Shown here in pieces: positions 12,241 through 22,769 of a stretch of 64,000 nt of DNA (positions are counted from its first letter, which is position 1; the number at the start of each line of letters is the position of its first letter). The position numbers were made by a program, and so were the translations under genes. This stretch comes from Tetrastigma voinierianum (lineage: Eukaryota; Streptophyta; Magnoliopsida; Vitales; Vitaceae). The stretch is from NCBI GenBank assembly GCA_016808115.1, contig JAEQBH010000650.1, positions 62,001-126,000 of the forward strand. The letters are read 5' to 3'. A model generated the notes under the pieces. That model saw nothing but the letters and a program-made list of their open reading frames with translations. It was not told where the DNA came from and searched no databases.

Positions 12241-12990
12241 GTTGAGGATGAGGATGTAGAGGTCGTCCACAGGGCGATAGCCAACCATCACCCGTTTTTT
12301 ACCAACAGGCCTTTATGGAGGCTATGGGCGCTATGTTTACCAATATTGCATAGGCTAGTGTAGCTAGGGGTCAGGGAGGGTCAAAAAACCTCTAGAGGTT
12401 TAAGGCACATCATCCTTCGACATTCACGGGAGGAGGGGATCCGATGGTGACTAACCATTGGTTTCGACAGATTGAGAAGATATTGGAGGCTATGGAAATC
12501 ACCTCCGATGCGATAAATATTAGACTAGCGACATTCCAACTAGAGGGTGAATCCCAAGTATGGTAGGATTGGGTCAAGACCTCGAGGGACTTAGAGGCAA
12601 TGACTTGGGTAGAGTTCCATGAGCTCTTTATGAGAAAATATTTTTTGGCAACTACTGGACATGCAAAGGCTCGGGAGTTCCTAGAGCTAAAGCAAGGAAT
12701 GATGACAGTGATGGAATACGTGGCTAAGTTCCCAAAGTTAACCCGTTTTGCTGACAATTATGTGGCCACAGACATGGCCAAAGTGAGGAAGTTTGAGGAT
12801 GGTCTAAAGTTATCCATCTAAGGCAATATTGTAGGTTTCCTCCTATAAGAGATGGACTCTATGGTCAGGACGACTATGGCCATAGAGAGAGAGATAGACT
12901 ACACACGAGACAAGTGAGACATGGGTGCCAATGACAAAGGAAGGAGGGGCCCGAACTTCTTCTAGTTTGGGAAAGAGTTGGGGAGGCTGG
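12240..12990 (+). pseudogene. gag remnant of the nested Ty3/gypsy element
   Basis: Gag would form the virus-like particle that packages element RNA. From about 12415 the plus strand reads FTGGGDPMVTNHWFRQIEKI, then LATFQLEGESQVW, MTWVEFHELFMRKYF and AREFLELKQGMMTVMEY. This matches the order of the Retrotrans_gag domain, in which a substrate-like GxDP and the IRQIEKI helix are followed by WxxF and LxQGxxSVxEY. A tag replaces the Trp codon after QVW (about 12564), and further stops occur near 12820 and 12846. The zinc-knuckle CCHC expected near the C-terminus is not readable. Protease follows about 90 bases later, as in gag-pol of this group. Confidence 0.8.
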
Positions 12991-13080
12991 TTTCACTGGG
13001 ACTTTCTATGGAGGCTGCGGCTCTCGGGCGAGGCCATATTAGGGCTTTTAGCCAGTCAGGACCAATGACATGTTTCTCGC

Positions 13081-13500
13081 CTATGGGCGAAGATATTATT
13101 TGATTCTGGAGCATCGCATTCATTTATTGTTGCATCATGTGTAAGAGAATTGGGCTTAGAGGTTAAGACCTTGGAAAAGTCGTTGTATATAAGCTCTCCC
13201 CTAGGAACTAGGGTGAGTTTGTATTTGATATGTCGAAGTCGCACCAGGATTCTAATCACTGTGGACCTGAGGGTCATGGACATGTCAAAGTTTGAGGTCA
13301 TCCTTAGGATGGACTGGTTGATGGCACACCGAGTTGTCATTGATTGTGAACGTAGGAGAGTTACCGCCTACACACAAGATGGTATTCATGTTACGTTTCA
13401 AGGGGACAAGCACGATGTTTTACCCCAGACCGTGTACAACTCCAGATGGCACGGGTAGTTGATAGGTTGGCTAGCAAGCCTTACCTTGGAGGACGAGGTG
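13081..13500 (+). pseudogene. Retroviral-type aspartic protease domain of the gypsy pol
   Basis: The frame reads LILFDSGASHSFIVASCVRE from about 13087, with the active-site triad DSG intact. It continues through a MDMSKFEVILRMDWL segment at about 13280-13320, the usual LxGMDWL flap/C-terminal motif. This domain cleaves the Gag-Pol polyprotein. The following linker has stops near 13457 and 13505 before RT starts. Confidence 0.85.
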
Positions 13501-13509
13501 AGATAGGAC

Positions 13510-14890
13510 TTGGATCTACCTCGGGTAGTTTGTGAGTATGAGGATGTCTTTCCGGATGAACTATCGGGATTACCTCCGCATAGGGATGTAGACTTTGTCA
13601 TTGAGTTACACCCTGGTACACTACCCATTTCTATGACTCCTCATAAGATGGCGCTGGCTAAGTTGCAGGAACTCAAGGTCCAAATACAGGTATTGTTGGA
13701 CAAGGGTTTCATTAGACCAAGCACTTCACCATGGAGCGCTCCGGTTATGTTTGCAAAGAAGAAGGACAAAACCCTTCGACTGTGCATTGACTACCGACAG
13801 TTGAATAGGGTTACGATCAAGAATCGGTATCCATTATCGAGGATTGATGATTTGTTTAACTAGCTGAGAGGGGAGTGAGTTTACTCTAAGATAGACCTTT
13901 ATACCGGTTATCATCAACTGAGGATTAGAAAGGCAGATATCCCTAAGACAGCGTTTAGGATGCGGTACGAACATTTCAAGTTCACAGTGATGCCATTCGG
14001 TTTGACGAATGCTCCTACGGCATTCATGAATCTCATGCATAGGGTGTTCCAACCCTACTTAGATCAGTTTGTCATGGTCTTTGTGGACGATATCTTGGTC
14101 TACTCCCAGTCTGAGGAGGAGAATGAGGACTACTTGAGGATTGTTCTCCAGGTCCTCAAAGAACATCAGTTATACGCCAAGTTCAGTAAGTGTGAGTTTT
14201 GGCTTACTGAGGTGAGATTCTTGGGGCACGTAGTGTCAACTTCGGGTGTATCAGTGGACCTAGGAAAGGTCGAAGCAGTTATGAGTTAGGAGAGGCCGAA
14301 CTCAGTCTTTGAGATACACAATTTCTTGGTATTGGTAGGGTATTATAGGAGATTCATTGAGGACTTCTTTGGATTAGCAACACCTATGACATGATTGACC
14401 CAGAAAGAGGTTAAGTTCAAGTGGAATGACCTGTGTGAGAGGGCATTCCAGGAATTGAAAAGGATACTTACTTCAGCTCCTATTTGGATAGTCCCAGAAA
14501 GGGGACAAAGATACACACTGTATTATGATGCCTCGAAGAACGGGCTGGGATGCGTTTTGATGTAGTCCAAGAGGGTAGTAGCTTATGGTTCTCTGCAGTT
14601 GAAGAATCATGAGCGGCATTACCCCATGCATGACATGGAGTTGGAGGCCATAGTCTTTGCCTTGAAGATTTTGTGCAACTACCTATACTGTGAGCAGTTT
14701 GAGGTGTTTTCAGACCATAAAAGTCTAAAGTATATATTTACGCAGCGGGACCTCAACATGAGGCAACGCAGATGGATGCAGTTTTTAGAGGATTATGATT
14801 TCACATTGCACTACCATCTTGGTAAAGCAAATGTGGTGGCTGATGAATTCAGTCGGAAGTCACGGGGAGTACTGGTTAGAGTAACTTTTC
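13510..14890 (+). pseudogene. Reverse transcriptase and RNase H of the gypsy pol
   Basis: RT copies element RNA into DNA and RNase H removes the RNA strand. Visible RT blocks, in order: YEDVFPDELSGLPPHR (13540), KGFIRPSTSPWSAPVMFAKK (about 13705), LRLCIDYRQLN (13787), SKIDLYTGYHQLRI (13885), TAFRMRYEHFKFTVMPFGLT (13950), the catalytic FVDDILVYS (14080) and KCEFWLTEVRFLGHVVS (14190). RNase H follows with YYDASKNGLGCVL (14521), HYPMHDMELEAIVFALK (14617) and VFSDHKSLKYIF (14707), so its acidic residues are kept. Stops at 13861, 13876, 14287, 14392 and 14563 replace Q, R, W, R and Q of the family consensus, each explained by one C-to-T or G-to-A change. The domains resemble plant chromovirus (Tekay/Del-like) pol. 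Confidence 0.9.
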
Positions 14891-14989
14891 GGGAGTGGTA
14901 GATGCTTGAGATTATGAGGCAATACGGGTTACAGTACAGTGATCAGACTTAGGGTACTTTAGGGAGGCTAGTGGCTACGCTATCCCTAG

Positions 14990-16310
14990 TGAGCAAGGTG
15001 ATTGAGTCCCAAGGGCAAGGCGAGATGAGTGTCCATCGGGGGCCAAGTCTGGGCGAATGCAATTGTGAAATTTGGGCCCATTCACCTGAGATGGTAATCT
15101 TCGGTATAGGGGATAGGTTGTGGCTCCCCGGTTGACAAATCTGAGAGAGGAGATCCTCAAGGAGTTCCATTGCTCTCGATTTGATGTACATTCAGGTGGC
15201 ACGAAGATGTACCGTGATCTTCGTCGCCAGTATTACTGGAGCGGGATGAAGTGACACGTTGTAGATTATGTTCGAAGATGTCTCACGTGTCAACAGGTAA
15301 AGGCTGAGCACCAGAAGCCGACAGGGCTACTCCAGCCTTTGGAAGTAGCCGAGTGGAAGTGGGAGCATGCCACGATGGACTTTGTGACCCACCTGCCATG
15401 GACACCGCGGAGGCATGATACGGTATAGGTGATAGTGGACTAGCTTACTAAGTCAGCACATTTTCTAGCATTGCGAATGACCTTCACACTGGAGGAATTC
15501 TGCAGGTTGTACATTAGAGAGATTGTCCGGTAACAAGGAGTGCCAGTCTTTATCGTATCGGATTGGGATCCCAGGTTTACGGCTCACTTTTGGAAGAGTT
15601 TCCAAAAAGCCATGGGGACACAGTTGATGATGAGCACAAATTTTCATCCTCGAATGAATGGTCGATCCAGAGGAGGACCATCTGGGTTTAGAGGACATGC
15701 TATGAGCATGTGTCCTAGATCTTAAAGAGATGCTTGGGAGGAGCACTTACCCTTAGTGGAATTTTCCTACAACAACAGTTATTAGGCGAATATACAAATT
15801 GCACCCTATGAGGCTTTGTATGGGAGGCCATGTCGATCTTCGATTTGTTGGGCCAGGAAGGTGGGAGAGGTCCATCAGTCGGGATTTGATTAGAACACCT
15901 CTGAGGAAGGAATTGGGTTTGATATGAAGCGTGTTACGGCTCGAGGCTGCGAGAGAAGAGCTATCTTGACCAGGCCAGTCGACCTCTAGAATTTGAGGTG
16001 GATGATCACGTCTTCTTGAAGGTGATGCCTAAGAGAGGAGTGGTCAGGTTTGAAAAGCGAGGGAAGCTAGCACCGAGGTATATCGGGCCCTTCGAGATAC
16101 TCGAGAGGGTGGGCACAGCTGTATATCAATTGGCATTACCGCCGAGTTTATTAGGTGTTTATTAGGTGTTCATTAGGTGTTCCATGTCTCCATGCTCCGG
16201 AAGTATACTCCAGATCCAGCTCATGTAATGGATTTGGGAGATATTATTGTTGATATAGATAGGACCTTCGAGGAGGGACCAAGTGCTATGCATGGATAAG
16301 CCAGGGATCG
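14990..16310 (+). pseudogene. Integrase and C-terminal region of the gypsy pol
   Basis: Integrase joins element DNA to the chromosome. Visible: the zinc-binding half with KEFHCSRFDVHSGGTKMYRD (15162) and RRCLTCQQVKAEHQKPTGLL (15273); the core start EWKWEHATMDFVTHLP (15352), which carries the first catalytic Asp; SAHFLALRMTFTLEEF (15452); and VPVFIVSDWDPRF (15541) with the second Asp. The third acidic motif is damaged by a shift near 15660, where the family reads TDGQSER. The C-terminal part reads VDDHVFLKVMPKRGVVRF (16000) and APRYIGPFEILERVG (16072), then FHVSMLRKY. A chromodomain is not readable afterwards. A 12-base unit, attaggtgttt plus t/c, is present three times at 16150-16183. Confidence 0.85.
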
Positions 16311-16510
16311 GGCTTTGCGTCTGAGACCGTGAGGCTAGTGAAGGTGTTATGCTTGTCTGGGGAGTAAAGGAGGCAACATGGGAGACGGGACCGATGCGGT
16401 CGCCTATCCTTTCTATTTGGGGATGAGTCGTTGTTTATTAATTTGGAAATAGAATGACAAATGCGCCATGTGATCTTGTATATATGTGTAGAATTTGGGG
16501 CCGATATTTT

Positions 16511-16525
16511 TTTAGGAGGCGAAAA
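16511..16525 (+). other. Polypurine tract
   Basis: tttaggaggcgaaaa lies directly before the 3' LTR start TGTGAAACCC. It is the expected plus-strand priming site of a gypsy element. Confidence 0.75.
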
Positions 16526-19342
16526 TGTGAAACCCGGGAAAAATTCAATTTTTCTGAAAAATGGCAAAACGGAAATTGTCGTATACAAGTTGAAAACCTG
16601 GAATTTTTCTAGATCTTAGATGATGACATGGACTTCACCGTTGGAATTTTCTAGCGAAATCTAGTTACCTAGTCGAATTTTGTCGAATTCCGAGACATTA
16701 AGAATTTCACATTTTTCGATATATCGAGTGTCGAGTGACACAAAGGAATTGTGCCATATAGCATGACCATGTAGCTACCACATGGAAGCTTGTGAGGGGT
16801 GCACATGGCATGAGAGCCATGTGGTGTGGCAGTTCACCTAATGTGTCTATGTGACACATGGCACATGAATAGTAAAAATGAAAATATCCATGGCTCACAT
16901 TAGGACATGTGTTATGTGGAGAGATAAGTCAAAACAAAAGGGAAAGTCTAGGGGTGACCCATGGAGGCCATGTGTCATACCCATAGAGAAAGGAAATCCA
17001 AGTCTTTGGATAAGGGATCAGATTCGGTGGGGAGAGAAGGAAAAATGAGGAAAAGAAAAAGAAAGAAAATAAAAGAAGGAAAAGGAAAGAAAGAGAAAAG
17101 GGGGAAGTCACTTTACTTGTTTTGTTTCTGGTCTACGGGAAGAGAGAGAAAAGGGAAGATGCGTGAGAAGCTCTAACTTCTCTCTAAGATTTATGAAGAT
17201 CGAGCCGTTGGTTTTCGTCGAAGCAAGAGGCAAAGTTCATCTACGTGATGAGAGCTTCGCGTAGGTACAAGAATTTGGGGTACTCACCAAACTCTAAGAG
17301 GTAGGGGTTTCTCTCCTACTTTGGTTATTCTTAGTCTAAGAGCCATTTAATGGCATGGGGTTCTTTGGGGTCGTGAGTGGCCGTGTAGTTCAATCCTAAA
17401 ATTTTGGGGCCCGAGCGTTGATATTTGGGACTATTTTCGAGGATAGTGTTAGGGATTGAATTTGTTTGTTGTTATTGGATTGTATGTGCTGTTTTTATGT
17501 GTTGTTGCTGGAAAAATGAATAACATTCGGTATTAACATGAATTACATGATGGATGTAAATTACATGTATAAAATATAATTATCCATGATCTATTAATGT
17601 TGCATGTAGCTCTCATCCATACATAACATGAATTGAGGATGAAACAAAAATTACACATTTCATATGCACGGGAACATTGCGTGAAACGGGTGTGAGTGCA
17701 TAACATGGCTTTTGAACAAAGCGGGTTTATCGAAGGGTTGTCCAACAAATCTTATTGGAGTCTTGTCCAACGGATTTATTTTCGGAGGGCTGTCCAATGA
17801 ATTTTTATATCAGATTGTCCAATGAGTTTTCAAAAACATAAATCTTTTTGAAAACAGTTTTTCATACATGACAAATGCATGTGTGAGGAGTTAGAGATCG
17901 AGACATGGGGCATGACATGTAGACATTTGAGTAGGAATGTACATATTTTTACTTGAATGTGTGTGTGTTTGCCATCGCATGAGCACTTAGGTGGGGAGTA
18001 GCCCTTGTAGGAGAATTCTTCTACTGGCCATTACTCACCTCGTCGTGGAAAAACATTTTTAGGTGCTAGAGGTACACTAGAAGGTGGACACATTTGAGAT
18101 CTTAGTTGGGAAGAAGGCCAGATTTTGGCTTTGTTATGTAATTCGTAAAATTATGGATTGTTTATCTAGTTTTGTATATGTAAATGAGAAGTTTTGCAAT
18201 AAAAAATTATTTTGACTTGTTCAATATTATGTTAGAATGTTTTCCTAGATTTTATACTGCTTTTATAATATGTATAGAGGCAGTAGTATTGAATTAAATG
18301 CATTGAGAGAGAGTTGGAGGTGCAGGAAATGCCAAAAATTAGGCTATTGGATGTTCGGGTCACCACAGGGGATTTCTAATCGTGATAAAGTGCGGAAATG
18401 CTAGAGCAGACTCTTGCTGGTTTGGGTCGTGACAGAGGGAATTCTGGTTGCGGCGAGTTCTTTCTAGTTCTATCTTGCAGCAGAGATTCATGTCGCTATG
18501 GTTCTCAAATTTTAAGCCATAAGCTGTCGCAACATAGCACATTCCCTTGTGTAATGAGGATCCTAGTTCTCTGTCGTAAAGATGTCGTAATAGAGGTTTC
18601 CTTGTCAGGACTGAGACGATCATAAGGAGAGGTCAGGGTCGCGACAGGAGCTTGGTTGGGGCTAAGGAATTTCAGGTTACGATAGAAAATTGTAGTGTTG
18701 CGACAGGATTTCATGGAGTGGTGTCACGAAAGGGTATCTTATGTCGTGACAGAGTTTTGGCAAAGACCAAAGGGTCTCTTGTCGCCATAGAATATTTTTA
18801 TGCCGCAACAGAGTTAGTCAGGCTAGGAGTTTTCTATGGTGACATAATGTTTTTATGTCATGACAGAGTTGGCAATGGTGGAGAGGCTTTATGTTACTAC
18901 AGAATATTTTATGTCATAATAGAGTGTGGCTAAATGGAGAGGTTTTGTGTTGTGATAGAGCAATTCTGTGTCGCGACATAGTTAGCAAGGCTGGGAAGAT
19001 TTTATGTCACGATTGAGTATTTTTATGTCATGACAAAGTTGGCCAAGGCAAGGAGAAATTATGTCGCGATAGAGCAATCTATGTCACAATAGAGTAAGGC
19101 TCTGCCACACACGACAGGACTGAGCGTGCGAAGGCTAGCAAGCACGACAGTGTGGCGTCGTGTTGTGTCATGACAGAGGAGGCCATGCGCGCGCAACAGA
19201 CTCGACCAAGCGCTTGCGACAAACCAGGTCAAGCTCCCACGACAGGCCTTGGGCACGCATGACAGAGGTGCGCCAACGACAAGGGAATTCTATCACGATA
19301 GACTTGGACAGTGACGAAAAAACCGGGATTTTGGGCATCACA
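16526..19342 (+). repeat. 3' LTR of the nested Ty3/gypsy element
   Basis: It starts TGTGAAACCCGGG and ends CATCACA, directly before ACCAT (19343-19347). It is colinear with the 5' LTR: the same purine-rich block at 17030-17160, tcggagggttgtccaa tandem at 17728-17830, gcacttaggtggggagtagc at 17982 and CpG-palindrome zone at 18360-19320. It is about 80 bases shorter, mainly from indels in the palindrome zone. The many differences from the 5' LTR mean the two can be used to date the insertion. Confidence 0.88.
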
Positions 19343-19571
19343 ACCATCATCAAAGAGATGTCTACCACCTATTGTGCCTCGTAGTTCCTTTCAATTTCTT
19401 CAATATTCCTGACTCTGCTTTGCGACTTTATTCCTTTCAACCAAAAGTTGTCTCATTTCTTTTTTAACTTCGGGGGGCACATTAGGATACTTGCTACTTA
19501 AGTGGGTGTCTATATGCATATTTCCAAGCAGGATCACGACCTCTAGTATTGCTTCCACTTCCACTATCCAT
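19343..19571 (-). pseudogene. hAT transposase, N-terminal part (split off by the nested retrotransposon)
   Basis: On the minus strand an ATG at 19571 opens MDSGSGSNTRGRDPAWKYAY, the usual start of plant DUF659 hAT transposases just before their BED zinc finger. The finger itself is missing: after WKYAYRHPLK the frame meets a stop. One frame over, HLSSKYPNVPPEVKKEMRQL resembles the segment after the last BED histidine. About 20-25 codons with the two Cys appear deleted. The region ends at the ACCAT duplication, and the protein resumes in frame at 8870. Confidence 0.8.
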
Positions 19572-19599
19572 CCTATAAACTTTAATAATTGTAATCAAT

Positions 19600-20390
19600 T
19601 CTTATTCATAATCTCAATCTAAATATAAAGTTGCATCAATTCATATTACATTAATTAACAATTTATTATATTTCATATTCATAATCGTAAACTAAGTCTA
19701 AAGTTATATTAAATATCTAAATATACTAATATATGTTTATATTTCATACATTAATTAACAAATTTTATATTTCATATTCCATATAATCTCAATCTAAATA
19801 TAAAGTTACATTAATTATCATAAGTTAAATAAAATGTGTTTTTACATTAATTAACAATTTATTATATTTCATATTCTTAATCTTAATCTAAGTCAAAGAT
19901 TATATTAAATATCTAAATATACATAATATATTTTCATATTTCATACATTAATTAACAAATTTTTATATTTCATATTCATAATCTCAATCTAAATATAAAG
20001 TTTCATTAATAATCATAAGTTAAAGAAAATGTGTTTTTACATTAATTAACAATTTATTATATTTTATATTCATAATCGTAATCTAAGTCTAAAGTTATTT
20101 TAAATATCTAAATATACATAATATATGTTCATATGTCATACAATAATTAAAAATTTATATTCCATATTCATAATCTCAATCTAAATATAGAAGTTGCATT
20201 AATTATCATGATTAAATAAATGTGCTTTTACATTAATTAACATAAAATATACATAATATATGTTCATATTTCATATTTATAATCTTAATCTAAATAAATA
20301 CTTAAATTAAAACTTAATCTAAATATAAACTAAAATTAAATCTTCATCTAAATATAAACAATCTTAATATAAATATAAACTTAAATTAAT
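19600..20390 (+). repeat. AT-rich tandem repeat, 175-195 bp unit, about four copies
   Basis: The marker ataatctcaatct occurs at 19608, 19783, 19978 and 20170, with the intervening sequence conserved (ttacattaattaacaattta, ttaaatatctaaatatac, tttcatacattaattaac). The last copy is shortened. It lies upstream of the hAT start codon and may be the element's own 5' non-coding region. No coding sequence is present. Confidence 0.8.
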
Positions 20391-20392
20391 TA

Positions 20393-20650
20393 CACTACTA
20401 CAAAAATTTAAGTTTATGACGCTCCATTTCATGACGTTTTAAAAACAATGCCATTGTTCAAATATAATTAAATGTACAATGACGTTTAATTTGAAACGTC
20501 ATTATCTTGTATAATTTTTTTATTTTTATGACGCTCATTAGAAGTGTCAAACTAGAAAGTGTCTTGGAATAAGGCATAGACTATACTCCATCATTTTTAA
20601 AACATCATTGATATCTGAAAAACAGAGGCATTTTTTTCTAAAATGTCATC

Positions 20651-20652
<2 letters not shown>
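20393..20652 (+). mobile_element. CACTA-like transposon end with inverted sub-terminal motifs
   Basis: CACTACTACAAAAA at 20393 resembles the terminal inverted repeat of plant CACTA (En/Spm) elements. It is followed by short motifs in both orientations, atgacgct (20417, 20528), atgacgtt (20433, 20479) and aacgtcat (20494). Such sub-terminal repeats are typical transposase-binding arrays. No matching inverted end (tttttgtagtagtg) was found downstream, so this may be one end only. Confidence 0.45.

Positions 20653-20653
<1 letters not shown>

Positions 20654-20720
<67 letters not shown>
20654..20720. repeat. (TA)n microsatellite
   Basis: An uninterrupted TA run of about 33 copies. The apparent ORF through it (YIYIYI) is an artefact. 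Confidence 0.95.
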
Positions 20721-20723
<3 letters not shown>

Positions 20724-22674
20724 TATAACCTTATTTTCTAATTTAATGATATCTCAAACCCAACATTTCATATCCCATTTGAGACCGATAAACTCCTCGG
20801 GTCTTCCTTGGTAGTATCTAGGAGAAGATATCGATGCCTCAATCTAATACTCCTGCTCGACCTCACCTCAACCTCTTCCCCACTAGGGAGCTATTTTTGC
20901 ACTCGACAACATCCCTAATATCTTAATCCAGGCCCTCAAATCCTTCTCATTTTTGTTTTTATTTTCACCCACATTGAAAGACCTTACATCTTGTAAAAGC
21001 CCTCCGGCAGCGGCATAAGCTAACATCGATCCATGAACCCACTATTTGTAATCATGACAACATCCTCTTCGAAAGGTAAAGCTTTTCGGCAAAATGCGAG
21101 AATTTGGTGTCATGCCCAGCGCCGAAGGTCTTTATGTTTTGTCAATGTATTGTGTTAGTTTTGTTTATTTTTAGTAAAAATGTCGTGGTTCTAAGGTTTG
21201 TGGTTCAATTTCATGGTTAGGGTTGTATTTATGTTGTGTGTAAAGAGAACCCTGTGTATATGGTTGTATTTGTCTAGAGTTTGTATGGTTCGATTTCATG
21301 GTTCTACGATTTTATGTTTTAGCTACTACATTGGTGGATGGAATATCAATAATGACCATTACTAGGCTATAAGTTTTTTGAAATACTTTGTTGGTTTTCC
21401 TTATTCGGGAGTTATATTTTATTTTTCCTTCTTTTTGTTATTAAAAAAATGGTTCTTTTTACCCTGTGTTTATCTAGGTCTTGCAATTTTGGTAGGTTGT
21501 AGTTTTCTAAAATGAAAACATGTTTGTTCATCCGATTTGCTTTAGTTTCTTTATAGTAAACTAATCTATCGGAATTTCTTGCTATGTTTATGCAAGAAAT
21601 GACCAATGAAAGAAGGAAAAAATGAGGCAAAATATTTCCCTAAATTTATCATGAAAAAAATGGAATAAAAAAAATATAATTTGGCTATGTTCAATTGCTT
21701 CTCTCAAAAGCTGGAGGATTTAGCTATGTCAGAATGCTCTTTAGTGGGTGACCTTGGTTTACATTTTCTTGGGAATGGCATGTAATTTCTTTTCTCATAA
21801 ATAAAGTTTTTATTTCTTTGCCTCCTGGTAATTTATTGAGGGTCTACATATCAAATCCAAGAGATGGTTCTCTTGAAGATGTGTTTGTATGTTTTTCTCT
21901 AAAGATCAAGTAGTTAAGTTGAGCATTCTTATTTTTCTTTGTTCAAAAAGTTTTAAAAGATTGCCCTCAGATAATTTGGTAAAACTTCATTACAAAAGAA
22001 AATTAAACCGACCCTCTTGTTCTAATCTTTGAAACGATGGGAAAAAAAGAAAGAATAATGAGTTTTTCTCACGATTCTCTGTGATTAATTTGTGCTGGAT
22101 TCCACAACTTGTCATCTAATTTTAGCAAGTGAAACTTGTCATCCAACAGCTTGATCGTCGCTTTGGAGTTTCTCTTTAGTGATTTTAGAAGCAAATTATC
22201 TATGGACTGTTCTAAAGGAAGAAAGAGGGTAAGGAAAATCATTGAAAATGGTGTTCAAATATCATTTATCGAATTTTGTATTCCTTTAGCTGACATATTG
22301 CAATACAATCTTTTCCAAATGAAAAATTTCTTTATAAAGGCTTTGATTTTTTATTTTATTTAGAGCCTAGTTACATAATTTCTCTAATGTTCTAGGAACT
22401 CGCTATCTAGCATTTCTTCAAAATTCTTGCTACTGTGTGGATATGTGCTTTCTTCAAAATTCTTGTTACTGTGTGGATGTATGATTATTTATTCTGCTTG
22501 AATGTTCAATTCACATATCCATCAAGTTGCAAGGGAAGTGTTCTGATCGTATGAACCTTGGTTAAGCTTATGGAAGTAGTTTTTATTTTATAAATTCTTT
22601 ATGCTTTGAAAATATTGGCTTTTTGTTACCTCAAATTCATTAATAGCAACTAATTGCAGTCATCTTTCCTATAG
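20721..22674. other. Non-coding stretch, probably intron and intergenic DNA before the anion-transporter exon
   Basis: No ORF over 75 codons that looks like protein. The T-rich plus strand just before 22675 (tctttcctatag) suits an intron ending at a splice acceptor. A 34-bp direct duplication lies at 22413-22485 (tttcttcaaaattcttg twice). No earlier exons of the transporter were recognised. Confidence 0.4.
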
Positions 22675-22764
22675 GGATACTTGAATCCACCAATCGTTGA
22701 AGGGCTTCTAGTGGACTATTATGGTGCTAAGGTAGTCATTGCATGGGGTGTGGCTCTATGGTCA

Positions 22765-22769
22765 CTAGC
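22765..22769. repeat. Target-site duplication CTAGC, left copy
   Basis: CTAGC at 22765-22769 is repeated at 26118-26122, on either side of a sequence beginning TG and ending CA. It is a 5-bp duplication, as expected for an LTR retrotransposon. Confidence 0.85.

Noticed and set aside
20608..20814. ORF with a YIYIYI repeat
   Set aside because: It is a translation of the (TA)n microsatellite.
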